Notes: a model not told the origin generated them from the sequence alone. A DNA stretch of 64,000 nt from Chaenocephalus aceratus (GCA_023974075.1 JAMFTG010000073.1:248001-312000); one strand, 5' to 3'; positions 33,420 to 44,799 are shown, counted from the stretch's first letter. Program-made: numbers and translations.

Positions 33420-34233
33420 ACACCGTTAAGTACCCGAATAGCTAGGAGCTCTTCTCCGATTTCCCGGCGCGGACAGAAAACCACTCTGGCCAGCGCGTTG
33501 ACCCTGCACCTGGAAGAACCCGGAATGTCCCCCCAGAAACCGCAACCTAGACCCCGGCAACAGACCCAAGACATGACCCCCAGGTCGCTGCCGAACTGGC
33601 CAACCCGTCCGACACGCGTGACATGATCCAACATGCCGAGACACATCTCTCCTCAACCAGGCCAAAAGAAATACCTCAGCAGGTAACCACATGTTTTACG
33701 GACACCCAGATGTCCCGACTGCCCAATGCGCTTTTTTGAGAACCTGACCGGAACCACAATCTGATACACTGGCCCACCAATGAAGCCTTTCCCACGTGAC
33801 CACCACTTTCTGACCAGCAATCCCCCATGCAGCTGACAACCCCTGGTGACCCCATTTCCACCCTCGGTGGAGAGAACCGCCTCAAAAATCCGCTTTCTGC
33901 TCCACTCTACCAACTCACTGCGGGATACCGACAACAACAAGTCAGGAACAACCACCGAATCTCTCGCACTGACGTCTTCACCCTGCTCAGACTCCTCCTG
34001 TGCACGGCTCACAGCCCGGGTCACAGAGCAAGCCACCAACACTCCAGGAGAGCACTTGGCATTCTCCTCTGCCTTAACAATCACAGTAGGTGAAGATGAC
34101 TTCATGGTAGGCGGTGGACCCTCAGCCCACACACGGCTGCCAGCCAGGCCGTTACCCAGGATAACATCCACACCACCAATTGGCATTACAGGACGGACCC
34201 CCATGGCGACCTCACCCATGCACCAGACCTGAG
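33420..34233 (-). pseudogene. Gypsy-type pol remnant: protease C-terminus and integrase N-terminus
   Basis: Minus frame 34219-33653 begins within a protease-like block (GVDVILGNGLAGSRVW), runs through a linker and reaches the region before integrase (HGGLLVRKWW, VYQIVVPVRF, SGHLGVRKT), ending YFFWPG. It continues in another frame (33692-33426) with LRRDVSRHVGSCHAC, the second His and Cys-x2-Cys of the HHCC zinc domain. The reverse transcriptase and RNase H between protease and integrase are absent, and the first zinc-binding His appears deleted. This is a large internal deletion derivative. Its orientation matches the LTR at 30290. Confidence 0.75.
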
Positions 34234-34237
34234 TTAA

Positions 34238-35429
34238 GGCGAGACACGGCAGGCAAAAACATCGTTTTTCAAGTACTGGTCAATTTTGAGATTTTGTGCT
34301 ATTTTGATTCTATAACATGTTTTCTTTCAGGCTTTTGGAAGGAAAACGTACAAAATACACATTTAAGTCTTTATTTGACTATAGTTTGTCTATTTGCGTC
34401 TGTAGATTTCTCTTAAATTCACCAAAAGTTAGCATTCTAACGTAACATAAAGTACCCGCGACCGCTGTGTGCACCATGTCAACAGAGGTATCGCTGGAAA
34501 GCTCCGTCTCTCCTGCACAATCTCATCGGATCCAAATATAGTCATTTCCTTTGTATCAGCAACCAATCGTGAAAGCACAAAGGGGTCTTAAACCAAGAAA
34601 CGAAATCTCATTGGCTGGTGTCAATTTCTGACAACGTGATTCGTTCAGATGCGTCACGTGGTGTGCTAAAACACTTCCTGGTTAGCTTTCCGCTAGAAAT
34701 TGAAGTCTCAAAATGGCAAAAGAACGGCGAAAAAAAACGTTCACAGAGAAGACAACAACAATTGTCACTTGCACGAAGCAAGGTTATACAAAAAACAAAT
34801 GACCCCGAACATGAAATGCCTTCACGGAGTGCGTCGATGTGCAAGCTATCATCCAAAGAACAGGAGGGTTTAGCTAGCGCCTCACTGCAATCTTTCAAGT
34901 TCGTTTTCTCAAAATGAGTTTTTTCTCCTACTCTGAGTTCGAAATTTCAACTTCAGTAGCACGTAGAGACACCACACCTTCCAGTTATATTCCTATCAAT
35001 ATTATGAAGGCTTTTACAGAAGAGTTTGTTCATATATCATTCATAGCCTGAATTATACAACATTGTATACCTAAAAACATGGCGAAATTGATATTTTAGG
35101 GCTGTTGACAGTATTTTCTGATTTATGGAGTGATAAAAAGAGATATCCAATATCCCTTCTGTAGAAGCCTTAGATACTAATATGACTACAAAATGAAACG
35201 AGAATTTTGAACCTGGCTTTATCCAAAGTTTCAGATTTCGATTCCTGAAATGTGTTAAAATATGTGCATATTTCATGAGATAATGGCTAATTTGCATATT
35301 GAAACATGCTATTTCAGAAACCTTGTAATACAAAAAACAATTGCCTTATTGTAAGTAATTAACTGGAGAAATTTCTAGCTGATACCTTTAAGTTAAAAAA
35401 ATTACCCTATTCACCTGGGGTGTCTCACC
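34238..35429. mobile_element. TTAA-flanked DNA element, 1.19 kb
   Basis: Terminal repeats GGCGAGACAC (left) and GGTGAGACAC (right, read inward) are each preceded by TTAA (34234-34237 and 35430-35433), the target duplication of piggyBac and Kolobok transposons. The termini do not start with CCY, so Kolobok-like is more likely. A plus frame of 99 codons at 34618 has no recognisable domain. Non-autonomous. Confidence 0.7.
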
Positions 35430-35476
35430 TTAAGTTGACTTAGCCCCCATGATGCACTGAAGTTCAGTCTCTGTAG

Positions 35477-35786
35477 TGTTACAACCCAGCTCCTGGGCTG
35501 CAACAAAAAGCAGGGAGGCGAGACGAGAGGTACGAATATATGTTTATTTGCTAAACACGTAAACTAAATGGACACCAGGAACAGGTCCCCGAAGCTGGCG
35601 CAGAGAGAGTGCCCAGAGGAGTGATTGCGACGTGATCTGCTGGGCTCCTCCTATATTCTGTTTGATTCAGGTGTAGCTCTTCCGGCAGGTGCGCCTCATC
35701 AGACAGCTGCAGCTGGAACCTGCAATCACACACAAAACACACACACAGCCAGACGGCACCCCACGCTGTGTGGATTGGTCGTCACA
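35477..35786 (-). mobile_element. Solo LTR, 310 bp, with 4-bp target duplication
   Basis: Bounded by TGTTACAACC and GGTCGTCACA (TG...CA on both strands) and flanked on both sides by GTAG (35473-35476 and 35787-35790). AATAAA lies at the expected place on the minus strand. It is related to the LTR at 30290 but is its own insertion, because its target duplication is complete: the internal region was lost by recombination between its two LTRs. Confidence 0.85.
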
Positions 35787-35790
35787 GTAG

Positions 35791-36439
35791 TATAACAATG
35801 TAGTTTTACACAACTGATGTGTTTTTGGTGTTTTAAGCATTGTAGAAAAACCATCATGCCAAGAATGTCCAAGAGGAAGAATGAGGAGATGGAGAGAGCC
35901 ACTGATGGAGAGGCAGTAGAATTATGGGATTAGTTTTGTGTCACAAAGATAAAGCAACACTTTCTCAGAATCAAGCAAAACCAAGAGTTTAAGAGAAAAA
36001 AAGAAAAAAACTGAGTCAAGAAAAATATAATTAATTTAAAAATGAAACTATAAGTTGCAAACAAATCATTTGTGTAATCATGTAAACTATAAGTATTTTT
36101 TCTTTGTTTTAACATATACTTTTGTTTGCAGTTTTCTTTGCTTCTTTCTTTTTTCTTTTGCTCTCGCTGCAGCTCTCTCATTCATTTTTTTGTTTTCGAT
36201 TCTGACACAAACCTCCCAGGTGGCCGGGGCTTTCAGGGGTGCGTCCTCATTGGCTACTTAGTTTTTGAATGACAGCCCACTACACCACAGATCATACAGT
36301 GCAGGAAACTCCGGAGTCAACTCGGCCACGTTTGTGTTGGTGCCTCCTGGGGGTTTTCATGAAAATATCGGATTTATCTTATGGATTGTTGTGTAGTTTA
36401 TACTTTATTCCAACTTTAATTATTTTAATACCTGAACAC
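35791..36439. other. No gene recognised
   Basis: A/T-rich. A short run ATGCCAAGAATGTCCAAGAG opens 25 codons (35857 onward) but has no supporting structure. Confidence 0.3.
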
Positions 36440-36500
36440 ACTGCTGCTGTAAAATAATTTCCCATTTGGGATTGATAAAGTGTCTGTCTGTCTATTTATT
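36440..36500 (+). repeat. LINE 3' tail (Rex1-like)
   Basis: AATTTCCCATTTGGGATTG followed by ATAAAGTGTCTGTCTGTC, the classic tail of a fish LINE ending in short TCTG/TCTA repeats. The body upstream is too decayed to name. Confidence 0.6.
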
Positions 36501-36934
36501 TTATAGATGAAAAACACATCTATGTATATTCAAGCTAAAGGTGTACACAATGTAAACTGTATACTGTTATTTCTTCAAAGACATATTACTTTTCAAAAGC
36601 ATATATTGCTATGTTTAGGACAAACAATTAAAGACGGCTTTAATTTAACAAATTATACAATATAAAAGTGGCAGGTTTGCTTTATTAAACAGACCAGACC
36701 TAGGCTGCATACCAACACAATTAGGAACATGCTCACATCTTGCTATGTTGGTCTGAAGAGCTGAAGCATTCATACACAATGGATAAAAACGGTGTTGTCT
36801 CATTCTATATCCTGTGAGAAAATGATATACTATTAGCATTAAAAACTCGACATACTATTCCTAGCCTGAGGAAGATATGAATAATCAACAGATTTGAATG
36901 GAATCTCTAACATTTTCATGTAGAATAAAGACAA
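36501..36934. other. No gene recognised
   Basis: A/T-rich single-copy-looking sequence. Confidence 0.3.
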
Positions 36935-37230
36935 AAGAGTGATTATACAAATTACATTTATTGAAATTTGAACCAGAAAATGAAGCTCAAAGAATGTTTT
37001 AAATAAAAGGACATAAAACAAAAAGGTGGATAATAATAAAATATATTAAATGTATATGTAAAGACATGTGGTCAAATGAAATGACACTGAGCCAGTGATA
37101 ACAGCAACAGTGTGGATGAAGCTGGTGCAGGTCTTTCTTCATGCCCCCTCAGTGGATCTGATGCAGTCCCCTCAGAGGAAGTGGGAAACGGGATAAGACC
37201 TCTGGAGACCGCGCGCCCCAATGATCCACA
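36935..37230 (-). pseudogene. Paralogue of the terminal exon at 41.1-41.4 kb
   Basis: Minus strand: acceptor TCATATTAACAG then TGTGGATCATTGGGGCGCG, a diverged match to TATGGACGGATTGAGAC at 41411; the downstream halves, including TTTCAATAAATG (AATAAA at 36962-36957), match 41090-41230 well. The ATG of the other copy is GTG here and the frame is not conserved, so it is treated as a non-coding or decayed copy. Confidence 0.55.
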
Positions 37231-37392
37231 CTGTTAATATGAGGAAAATAATTGTTTTAGCAAATGAAAAATATGAAGTTAACAACAGGTCTCCATATAT
37301 AAAAAATAAATAATTGTGCCATTATTTCAACATTTAAAAAAATGGAATTGGAAATGAATAGGAAGAGAGCTAAAATCTGATACTTAATACCA

Positions 37393-37500
37393 TGGGCGTA
37401 ATTTCCACGGTGGACAGGAGGGACATGTCCCCCCCACTTTTCAAAATCCAGTTTGTTCCCCCCCCCCACTTTTCAAATGTGTTTATTTAATTTTTTTACG
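37393..37500 (+). repeat. Interspersed repeat end with C runs
   Basis: CATGGGCGTAATTTCCACGG then GGACATGTCCCCCCCACTT, phrases of a dispersed fish repeat; the CCCCCACTTTTCAAA phrase is present twice. Confidence 0.45.
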
Positions 37501-37535
37501 CAAGTGGTCATCGCCACGGAGGAGCACACACACGC

Positions 37536-37538
<3 letters not shown>

Positions 37539-37588
<50 letters not shown>
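37539..37588. repeat. (TG)n microsatellite, 50 bp
   Basis: Uninterrupted TG dinucleotides. Confidence 0.95.
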
Positions 37589-37589
<1 letters not shown>

Positions 37590-37659
37590 CACAACACATT
37601 TTGTGTGAGTGTGCGAGCGAGAGAGAGCGAGAAAGAAAGAGGGAGAAAGACAGAGAGAG

Positions 37660-37780
37660 AGTTATGGGGTTGTTGTTAGCATCTGGTGCTAGCTCGGAGC
37701 TAATGGAGATTAGAAGCTGTTTCAACAATAAGGAGAGGAAGAGTCCTCTCCTGTCGGACTGAGAGACTGAAATAACGTCA
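37660..37780 (+). repeat. Inverted copy of 44800-44935
   Basis: TAGCATCTGGTGCTAGCTC...GAGATTAGAAGCTGTTTCAA is the reverse complement of the sequence at 44815-44930. The pair are inverted copies of one unnamed repeat seven kilobases apart. Confidence 0.75.
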
Positions 37781-37845
37781 GTTTAGGTGAGGTAAAGGAT
37801 TTATATATCCATAAATCTCTTAATGTTGATTTAAGATATTTAAGT

Positions 37846-38130
37846 TAAAGTGCACCAGATTGATCCATTTAACTTCAATTTAAAGTGCAAGCCCCCGGAC
37901 CCTCCTAGACAATGTGAGGTCCACCCACAAATAAAACAGGTTCACATGGATAGCATACTAGATACGTCATTATATACACTACACATTTTTCTTTGATTTT
38001 ATAACGCCATAGTCCCTAATACATTTGTAGAAAGGCAAGACATGGAATTAAATCGAAAAAAACGTTTCATTGCGGAGGACCCCCTGTTTTGTGTGTCTCC
38101 CACTTCTCAAACCAAAGTTACACCCTTACT
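37846..38130 (+). repeat. Interspersed repeat family X, copy 2
   Basis: Matches 20757-21055 from AAAGTGCACCAGATTGATCC to CAAACCAAAGTTACACCC with small deletions. Confidence 0.65.
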
Positions 38131-38399
38131 TCTAAGTTCTACATTTGTATGACAAATAAAACTCAGCTCAGGGGCAGTCATGGACGGTAGGTTTTCCTAC
38201 TAAGTGAAGTAGTAAACTCAGCCTCCATTTATTTTCATATCAAATTAGCGTGTTAATAAAATAAGCTATCATGGCTTACTTACCGTTTTTAGTAGCAGAG
38301 CTCAAAACGGCTAATTTCCCCCTGAATTCCTGCCCTTATTTCTCGTAAAACATATGCAATCCTGCATTAACGTTTTGAATTGTAATTTTAAGGCAAGGT
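38131..38399. other. No gene recognised
   Basis: Unique-looking sequence. Confidence 0.3.
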
Positions 38400-38610
38400 T
38401 AAAGGTGGGGTAGGTAAGTTTGAGAAACCGGCTCGAGATACACTTTTTGTTATATTCCATGGAATGCTCTTAACATCCCGATAGCAATGGATATCTGAAG
38501 TGCTTTGACAGAAAATCCATAAAATAATGTCATCTGTGGAAGCCGTGGTACTGTAAAAAGCACGACCAATCATTTTAGCCGGCCCGGCTAAAATAACTGG
38601 ATGGTATACC
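38400..38610 (+). repeat. Interspersed fish repeat (AAAGGTGGGGTAGGTAAG family)
   Basis: Begins AAAGGTGGGGTAGGTAAGTT and contains GAGAAACCGGCTCGAGATAC, phrases known from dispersed fish repeats. Class uncertain. Confidence 0.5.
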
Positions 38611-38807
38611 TGCACTGTAAACCCCAACAGTACTACTAACTCATAAGTATTATGGGTACTGCAATCAAAACCAAATATCAAGTCAACCGAACAATACATT
38701 TATACGTTCTTTTAACGAAAAGTGCTGTTTAATTTTTATGTGATCATAGTTTATGAGTGAATATTCAAATTTGAATGAAACTTCTGAGTGAACAGTCATT
38801 CAGCGTC

Positions 38808-38903
38808 TGACGTCATTACGTCATGACGTTGCGACGAATCGAGAAAAATCCATCCAACATGGCGGCTCTTGCAAGCGAAGGGATTCCACACATGGTTTAA
38901 CTT
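38808..38903 (+). promoter_or_regulatory. CRE-containing promoter and non-coding first exon candidate
   Basis: A perfect CRE palindrome TGACGTCA (38808-38815) is followed by TTACGTCATGACGTT. Then comes CCAACATGGCGGCTC, which is both a YY1-type site and a good Kozak start at 38859. That ATG opens 13 codons ending TAA at 38900, directly before a donor CTTGTAAGT (38904). This looks like a transcription start with a short upstream ORF, possibly an alternative first exon to the one ending at 39401. Confidence 0.45.
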
Positions 38904-39396
38904 GTAAGTACCAAAATAAGTCTTTAAAACTGCTTTTCTTGTTATAATATTGTAAGGATATACCACCCGAAGATTATATGTGATCGTTAGACTTAGACCC
39001 CATTGTTTAATTCAGAGTTACGTGCAGAGCGCCGCAGTTACCGGCTGCTTCGCGCTATTTTTTGAATTTTGGACTGCCGGTTAAGTACTGTAAGGACCTT
39101 AACGTTAGAGCAGCAGTATGTAAACTTTAGCTAGAAACTCCTATTAGTCAACGGCAGCCCTACTGTTTTAAAACTGTGTTACTTACTGGTGCTTATTAAT
39201 GCTATTATCTGGTAAATGTGATGTCATTCCTGAATACTCCTGAATTAAGATAGTAGCTAGCAAGAGCTGTTTTCCACAATTACGTTGATGCTAGTGACAG
39301 GAAACACAACTTGTAGCCGGCCGTGGTTGTTTGTTCTTCATGCTTATATATCGGACTATTGTGACTCGCTCTGCGGTTAAAACAGACGGTGCATGA

Positions 39397-40829
39397 ATGC
39401 GGTAAGTACAATTTGAGTGCTTTATTTATGTGTTAATGATTTTAATCAGCTACGTAATGAATGGTAAGGCTTGGGTTAGCATGTAAGATAGTGGTAGCTA
39501 CATCGGTGCTAACGATGCTAATCGTAGCCTCAAAGTTAAAATCATAGACTGTATATATAAAGGTTAAAACGAAATAGACAAGTGTTAAGCGTTAAGTGGG
39601 ATAATACTGTTGAACAAACGGCTTCTGTTTGAGGTTGATAAAATAAGGTTACATCCTTGTAACTTAGAGATATTTTATTATGTAGGTAGAACTGTATGCA
39701 TCTAAGGTTAATTTAAATTGGCTATGCTAGAGTATGTAGACAAGCTAATGTTGAAGTAGTGTATGTGAAATCAACCTCACAATAAGATGTGTGTATATTA
39801 CAATTATTAATGTCATATTTCAAGATGATTACTTAGATATTACAATATGGTTGATTGAGCTGGAGTTCATTATCGAGCTTACACCTTAACGTCACAGTCA
39901 TCTGAAGAACGAACCCAAACCTTGTTGTTTTTATTAATTGCATTACCAAATGGGTATCAAATAAACAGTAAGCATTGGTAACACAACTTCCAAAGTTACA
40001 GTCAAATAAAAAAGACCCTGACTCGGACAATACACAATCCATGTTCAACAGAAGAGAATCAGTTATATTGTTTGTACACATGGTACTTTACATATATATC
40101 TGTTTGTTTAAGGTGTCCAGGTGATGCAGACAGGCTGGACCAGAGAGTGAGAGACAGAACTGGACTCCTCACAGCAGTGAACGTCAGCACAGGTACAAAG
40201 ACTCTTTTTTTCATACTGTACAAAGAATCAAGAAAGATATTGGTTTAAATAAATGAAGTATTGACTTGAATACACTGATATACATTCCAATAAACAATAC
40301 TAACTAATAGATCACCTACACATCAGTTAAGTTGAGGGTTTATTCCATGCAAAAAGTTATATTTAGATATTTAGCAATATGACTTTGTCAGCTTTCTAAT
40401 TTAATGTATTGAAGGCAAAGATATTTAACACAGTGAGTACTGCTACTATTTATCTCTCAATATTGTCTGTAAAAACGTGGTAAAAGTTATTCTTTCAGTG
40501 AGACAACAGAGCAAGCTTCTACAGTTGCACTACGTTTTGTAACAGTTAAATATTATTTTGATAATAACATATTTCAATGTTGATGAACTTCATACTGTTC
40601 ATTCATAATCTGATTGCTCACTGTTAAAAAAAAAAAAAAAAAATTACAATTACAAAAGAATTATATCTACAGCCCCTATACACACAAACACACCACTTTC
40701 ATAAATAACACACTTGTTCTGCAATAATATGTTTTATGTTTCCTGTCATTTTTGTTAGGAAAAGACATGCCTGAAAGACACGACATTTTCTCCTTCTCTG
40801 AGGGTCAAGAAGAACATCCAAGAGGATAA
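39397..40829 (+). CDS. Candidate three-exon mini-gene, 51 codons
   Basis: Exon ending ATGCG at 39401 with donor GTAAGT; exon 40113-40192 between TTTGTTTAAG and donor GTACAA; exon from 40759 after TTTTTGTTAG. Joined, they read MRCPGDADRLDQ, RVRDRTGLLTAVNVSTG, KDMPERHDIFSFSEGQ, EEHPRG and stop at 40829. The second exon is open only in this frame. The last exon ends with AATAAA at 41025-41030. No known domain. It may equally be a spliced long non-coding RNA, since the start codon has only two coding codons' worth of context before the intron and other fish copies cannot be checked here. Confidence 0.35.
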
Positions 40830-41248
40830 TTAAAAGCTGATATTATGAGATTTTAAGACCAGTACAGGACCTTCACTAAGAAACTACTTTTATTGTAAAA
40901 ACAGTCAGCTGATCAAATGCAGCTATTTCCACATCTACACTCCATCAGCTGATTATTTCTATTTGTCTCACTTTATGAGCTTCACATCACTTGTGCCTTG
41001 TACCGCAGAGTTTGCAACGTCACAAATAAATTGGGCCAATCTTCAGTCAGATGTGAATGTGTAATCTAACATTTTCAGTAAGAATAATGGACAAAAGGAT
41101 ACAAATACAATTTATTGAAATGTGAACCAAAAGTTAATCAAATGTTTTAAATAAAAAGCACATATGGACAGAAGGTGTAAACCTATTAAATGTATAAGTA
41201 AACACATTTAGTCAAATAAAGTGACAGACTAGGCCTGTGCAGTTGGTA

Positions 41249-41965
41249 TCAGCTTTTCCCAGCATGGGCTCCTCCATCAGCCCTGGTCCTCCTCGCAGAG
41301 GAAAGACCCTCAGTCCTCTCCAAACCAACAGACAGGACGTCCATCACACAGAGGTTTCTCCCTGAAGTCTCTGCAGCTCTCTGGACTCCACGCTGTCTCA
41401 ATCCGTCCATACTGAATATGAGAGGGAGAAAATGAAAATAATAAATGCTTTAGACAATAAGAAACATAAAGTTGACTGTTGAGTTGCTCCGTTTTTTTAG
41501 ATTGTCAATACTATTACTGTATAACTAATATATCAGGTTAAGAGGCACCTTCAAATAAAGATTGGTCTTTAAATACATTTTGTCTTTTGAATTGTTTGTC
41601 TAAAGTCAAGGATCTAGAACTGGTAATTAGTTTTAATGATACAGTCTGGTTATTATGCTGTTTGGAGGAGGCCTCACAGGTAAGAGCACTAACTAGCTAC
41701 CATCACATGTACCTTAGCTTGACTTAAATGTATTAAACGTATAGTTAAGTGATATCAAACTAATGTCATGCAAACATTAATATTTGCTTGATTCCAGTGT
41801 TGAATTTAGCACAATTGCATACAAACGTTAAGGGGTTTTAAGATTCTGAAGTATTATGCTAAATACTCAATAACTTAGATTATTATTTATAGTTTTGCTG
41901 AATAGTTTCAAGGCCGCTTACCTTAGAAACGTAAAAGGCGACGGCAGCGTGCAGATGGGGAGCAT
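41249..41965 (-). CDS. Candidate two-exon mini-gene, 68 codons
   Basis: Minus strand exon 1 runs from ATG 41965 to 41922 (MLPICTLPSPFTFL plus two bases) and ends at donor GTAAGC. The acceptor is CTCTCATATTCAG before 41411. The exons join in phase through a Ser codon to MDGLRQRGVQRAAETSG, RNLCVMDVLSVGLERTEG and on to a stop TGA at 41251-41249; AATAAA follows at 41116-41111. The 3' ends of this unit and of the plus-strand unit (AATAAA 41025) face each other within 90 bp. No known domain. A paralogous terminal exon is at 36935-37230. Either a small gene, a non-coding RNA or a piece of a repeat. Confidence 0.4.
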
Positions 41966-42088
41966 GTTAGCTTAGCTTGGTAGCTTCAGCTAGCTCTGGA
42001 ACTTCCAGCTTGGTGGCAGCAGGTCCCGCCTCGGCTCCGCCTCTTTGCCCTTATTTGGAGCAGGCTGGAGAAGGCGGGAGTTGAACTC

Positions 42089-42172
42089 TGACGTCACTGT
42101 TGAGCCCTTAGTGGCCGACTCCGCCTACTAAGGACTTCACGGCAACTCTGCAGAATCCTATGGGTGACGTCA
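42089..42172 (-). promoter_or_regulatory. Two CRE palindromes upstream of the minus-strand mini-gene
   Basis: Perfect TGACGTCA at 42089-42096 and 42165-42172, 76 bp apart, lying 124-207 bp upstream of the ATG at 41965 on the minus strand. CREB/ATF family proteins bind this octamer. Confidence 0.45.
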
Positions 42173-42231
42173 CGGACCCTACGTCCATTTATATATACAG
42201 TCTATGGTACTGACCTATGAATGATTTCTTA

Positions 42232-42443
42232 AAGGGGACCTATCATGCAAAATGCACTTTTGTATGTCTTTTATACATGAATATGTGTCCCCGGTGTCCC
42301 AGGGAACTCACCAAGTGTCAGAAAACACAACCCTCTCTATTTTCCTCCATACCCAAATCTCTACAAAAGGCAATAGAGTCTGGCTGCAGACCGCAGCAAG
42401 GAGGCGTTTCCTATAGGGGCGTTTCCTATAGGGGCGTTTCCTA
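42232..42443 (+). repeat. Interspersed repeat family Y, plus copy, with 15-bp triplicate
   Basis: Begins AAAGGGGACCTATCATGC and contains ATATGTGTCCCCGGTG, matching 27410-27635. Near its end ggggcgtttcctata is repeated three times in tandem (42405-42444). The phrase CTGGCTGCAGACCGCAGCAA is found inverted at 43590-43620. Confidence 0.6.
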
Positions 42444-43497
42444 TAGTGAACGACGGGAGCCGGCTCTCGCCCGCGAACGAGCCGTTTTTTGTTTTGTTTT
42501 TGCGGAGGGATCTAGATCGGCATGAAGGCACATTATGCAATGTGGACACTATCCCGCTTATTACACATGGCCACATTCTCAACAAAGTAACGACATGACT
42601 CCCAATAATAATTGAAATGCTTTTATGGATTTAGAAAAATATGTTATTGATTTAAAAAATAGTTGTATTGATTTAAATTGACATGCATCCGCTAAGAAAA
42701 GTAGTCCGTTGTTACTGTTTGAACTAACGTAACAACGGCAGGAACTGCTTCTATAGTGTTTTTGAGGAGCTTTTTGATTACAGATTTGAAAACATCGTTT
42801 CTTGCTTTAAAAGTAGCACAATTCATTATGTCAAACCTTGAAAGATATCCCTGCCCTAATGCCAAAAGTAACTGGCAACTGAATATGTGTCGCCGTAGCT
42901 ATGATGTCTATGTCTGGACCGCTGCGTAAAAAGGAGGGTTTCTGACCCATTACTTCTCTTCTTACTTCTATAAGAATAAAACACGGAGGATGGAGATCTC
43001 TTTTTGTCCCCCTCTTCTCCCCGCTGCAGCCTAGCAGTTGATCTCAAAGCACGCTCCCCTCTCCTGCAGGGAGAAAAACTATATGTATATACTTTATATA
43101 GGTTGATACAGTAGCCCCTTTTTTAAAATAGTTTTTATAGGTGTTGCCATTTGTTTTGTGTAGCGTGGTTCTACAAGCAAGTCAATGCATTCATTGGGTG
43201 GTATCAGAGAGTTACACGGGTCTGTAAATGCAATGAAAACAATTGGCCACAGCAAATCATTTATATTAAACATGTAATTTTTACTTTTGAATACTTTAGT
43301 ACAAAGGATGTCTTGAATAATTTAAGTGATATATGTGTACACATATAAATCATTAGTCAAAACAGGGCTACATTTGATTTAATTAAAAGGTATAATATGT
43401 GGTAAACTGAAGAGCCCTTTGGGAGCCAAAAGAGCCGGCTCTTCTTGGTGAGCCAAATGATCCGGCTCACCAAGAAGAGCCGGAATTCCCATCACTA
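42444..43497. mobile_element. hAT MITE, copy A
   Basis: Ends TAGTGAACGACGGGAGCCGG (left) and TAGTGATGGGAATTCCGGC (right, read inward). Near the right end a 20-bp perfect inverted repeat (43435-43454 with 43464-43483) forms a hairpin. The interior matches copies B and C, and the minus strand keeps remnants of a transposase-like frame. No target duplication could be assigned. Confidence 0.7.
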
Positions 43498-43559
43498 GAA
43501 CAATGACTTCTTCTGCGAGGATTTATAAAAGCAGCTGGAATCCCTTAAATTGCTATTGG

Positions 43560-43700
43560 ATAAAAAAGTTAGGAAACGCCCCTATAGGAAACGCCTCCTT
43601 GCTGCGGTCTGCAGCCAGACCCATCTCACAAAAGGGGCTGCAACGGATCTGATTCAGATTGATCCAGATTTGAACACTTTACTGACGCTGTAGTACATAT
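43560..43700 (-). repeat. Inverted piece of repeat family Y
   Basis: GGAAACGCCCCTATAGGAAA then CTGCGGTCTGCAGCCAGACC is the reverse complement of 42385-42430, so copy A of the hAT MITE is bracketed by inverted pieces of the family. Confidence 0.6.
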
Positions 43701-43950
43701 GCCAGGCCTGTAAGTGGCGCTGTAGTCTGCCACAAAAGCAGCGAAGAAGACTTCCCTTGCATGGTTGCCATGGTTGCCCTTCTGTTTATTTTCCGCTGTG
43801 GCTCTTTTTCTCCCTCCCCGAGGCAAGCTTTTGCGCCTCCTGCTTTAAAACAAATGAATAATGACTATATAAATCATATGTAAGGGATAATGTGCAGCGG
43901 CACGGTCATTATGGGGAAAAGAACACCGACAGGCTGATCAGGATCCTAGG

Positions 43951-44640
43951 ATCTAGATCGGCATGAAGGCACATTATGCAATGTGCACATTATCCCGCTT
44001 ATTACATGGCCACATTCTCGACAAAGTAACGACATGACTCCCAATATTAATTGAAATGCTTTTATGGATTTAGAAAATGATTTTATTGATTTAAAAAATA
44101 GTTGTATTGATTTAAATTGACATGCATCCGCTAAGAAAAATAGTCCGTTGTTACTGTTTGAACTAACGTAGCAATGGCAGGAACTGCTTCGATAGTGTTT
44201 TTGAGGAGCTTTTTGATTACAGATTTGAAAACATCGTTGCTTGCTTTAAAAGTAGCACAATTCATTATGTCAAACCTTGGAAAGTATCTAGATATCCCTG
44301 CCCTAATGCCAAAAGTAACTGGCAACTGAATATGTGTCGCCGTTTGATGTCTATGTCTGGACCGCTGCGTAACAAGGAGGGTTGCTGCCTCATTATTTCT
44401 CACGGTGCACGGAGATCTCTTTTTCTCCCCCCTCGTTTTCTCCCCGCTGCAGCCTATCAGCTGATCTCAGAGCACGCTCCCCTCTCCTGTGGTCAGCTGC
44501 AGCTCACAGAATCAGCCCCCTGCAAAAACAGCGCTGGAAAGAGCAAATAGAGCGAAATGAGGCATGGCTAAAATGCAGGATCTTTTTGGTATTTTGAAAA
44601 AAAACTATATTTATATACTTTATATAGGTATGGCCCTACA
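43951..44640. mobile_element. hAT MITE, copy B (ends missing)
   Basis: From GATCTAGATCGGCATGAAGG to the ATATACTTTATATAGGT phrase it matches copy A, without the terminal repeats or the hairpin. A minus frame at 44403-44131 keeps VTFGIRAGISRYFPRFDI, a piece of hAT transposase. Confidence 0.7.
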
Positions 44641-44799
44641 ATATATTGTTAAAATATAGCATGATAGGTGTCTTATCTTATAGGTGACTTATTTTTTACA
44701 ACTATTTTAAATAGATGGAAATATTTGTTTACATAGAAGACCAAACCGTTTGAGACCAACGGAGATAAATTAGTTTACAATCTAATCACTCGGAGAGTC

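Larger units (their letters stand above)
39543..42206. mobile_element. 2.66-kb unit with 19-bp perfect terminal inverted repeats
   Basis: CATAGACTGTATATATAAA at 39543-39561 is matched exactly in reverse at 42188-42206. TA dinucleotides sit symmetrically in the repeats (39545-39546 and 42203-42204), compatible with a TA target site. The same CATAGACTGTATATATAAA phrase is common in fish genomes, so the two ends may belong to one transposon or be two insertions of a shorter repeat. The unit contains most of the two mini-genes described below. Confidence 0.5.

Noticed and set aside
38859..38900. Start of the coding region of the plus-strand mini-gene at 38859
   Set aside because: The frame meets TAA after 13 codons, before the donor; treated as a short upstream ORF.
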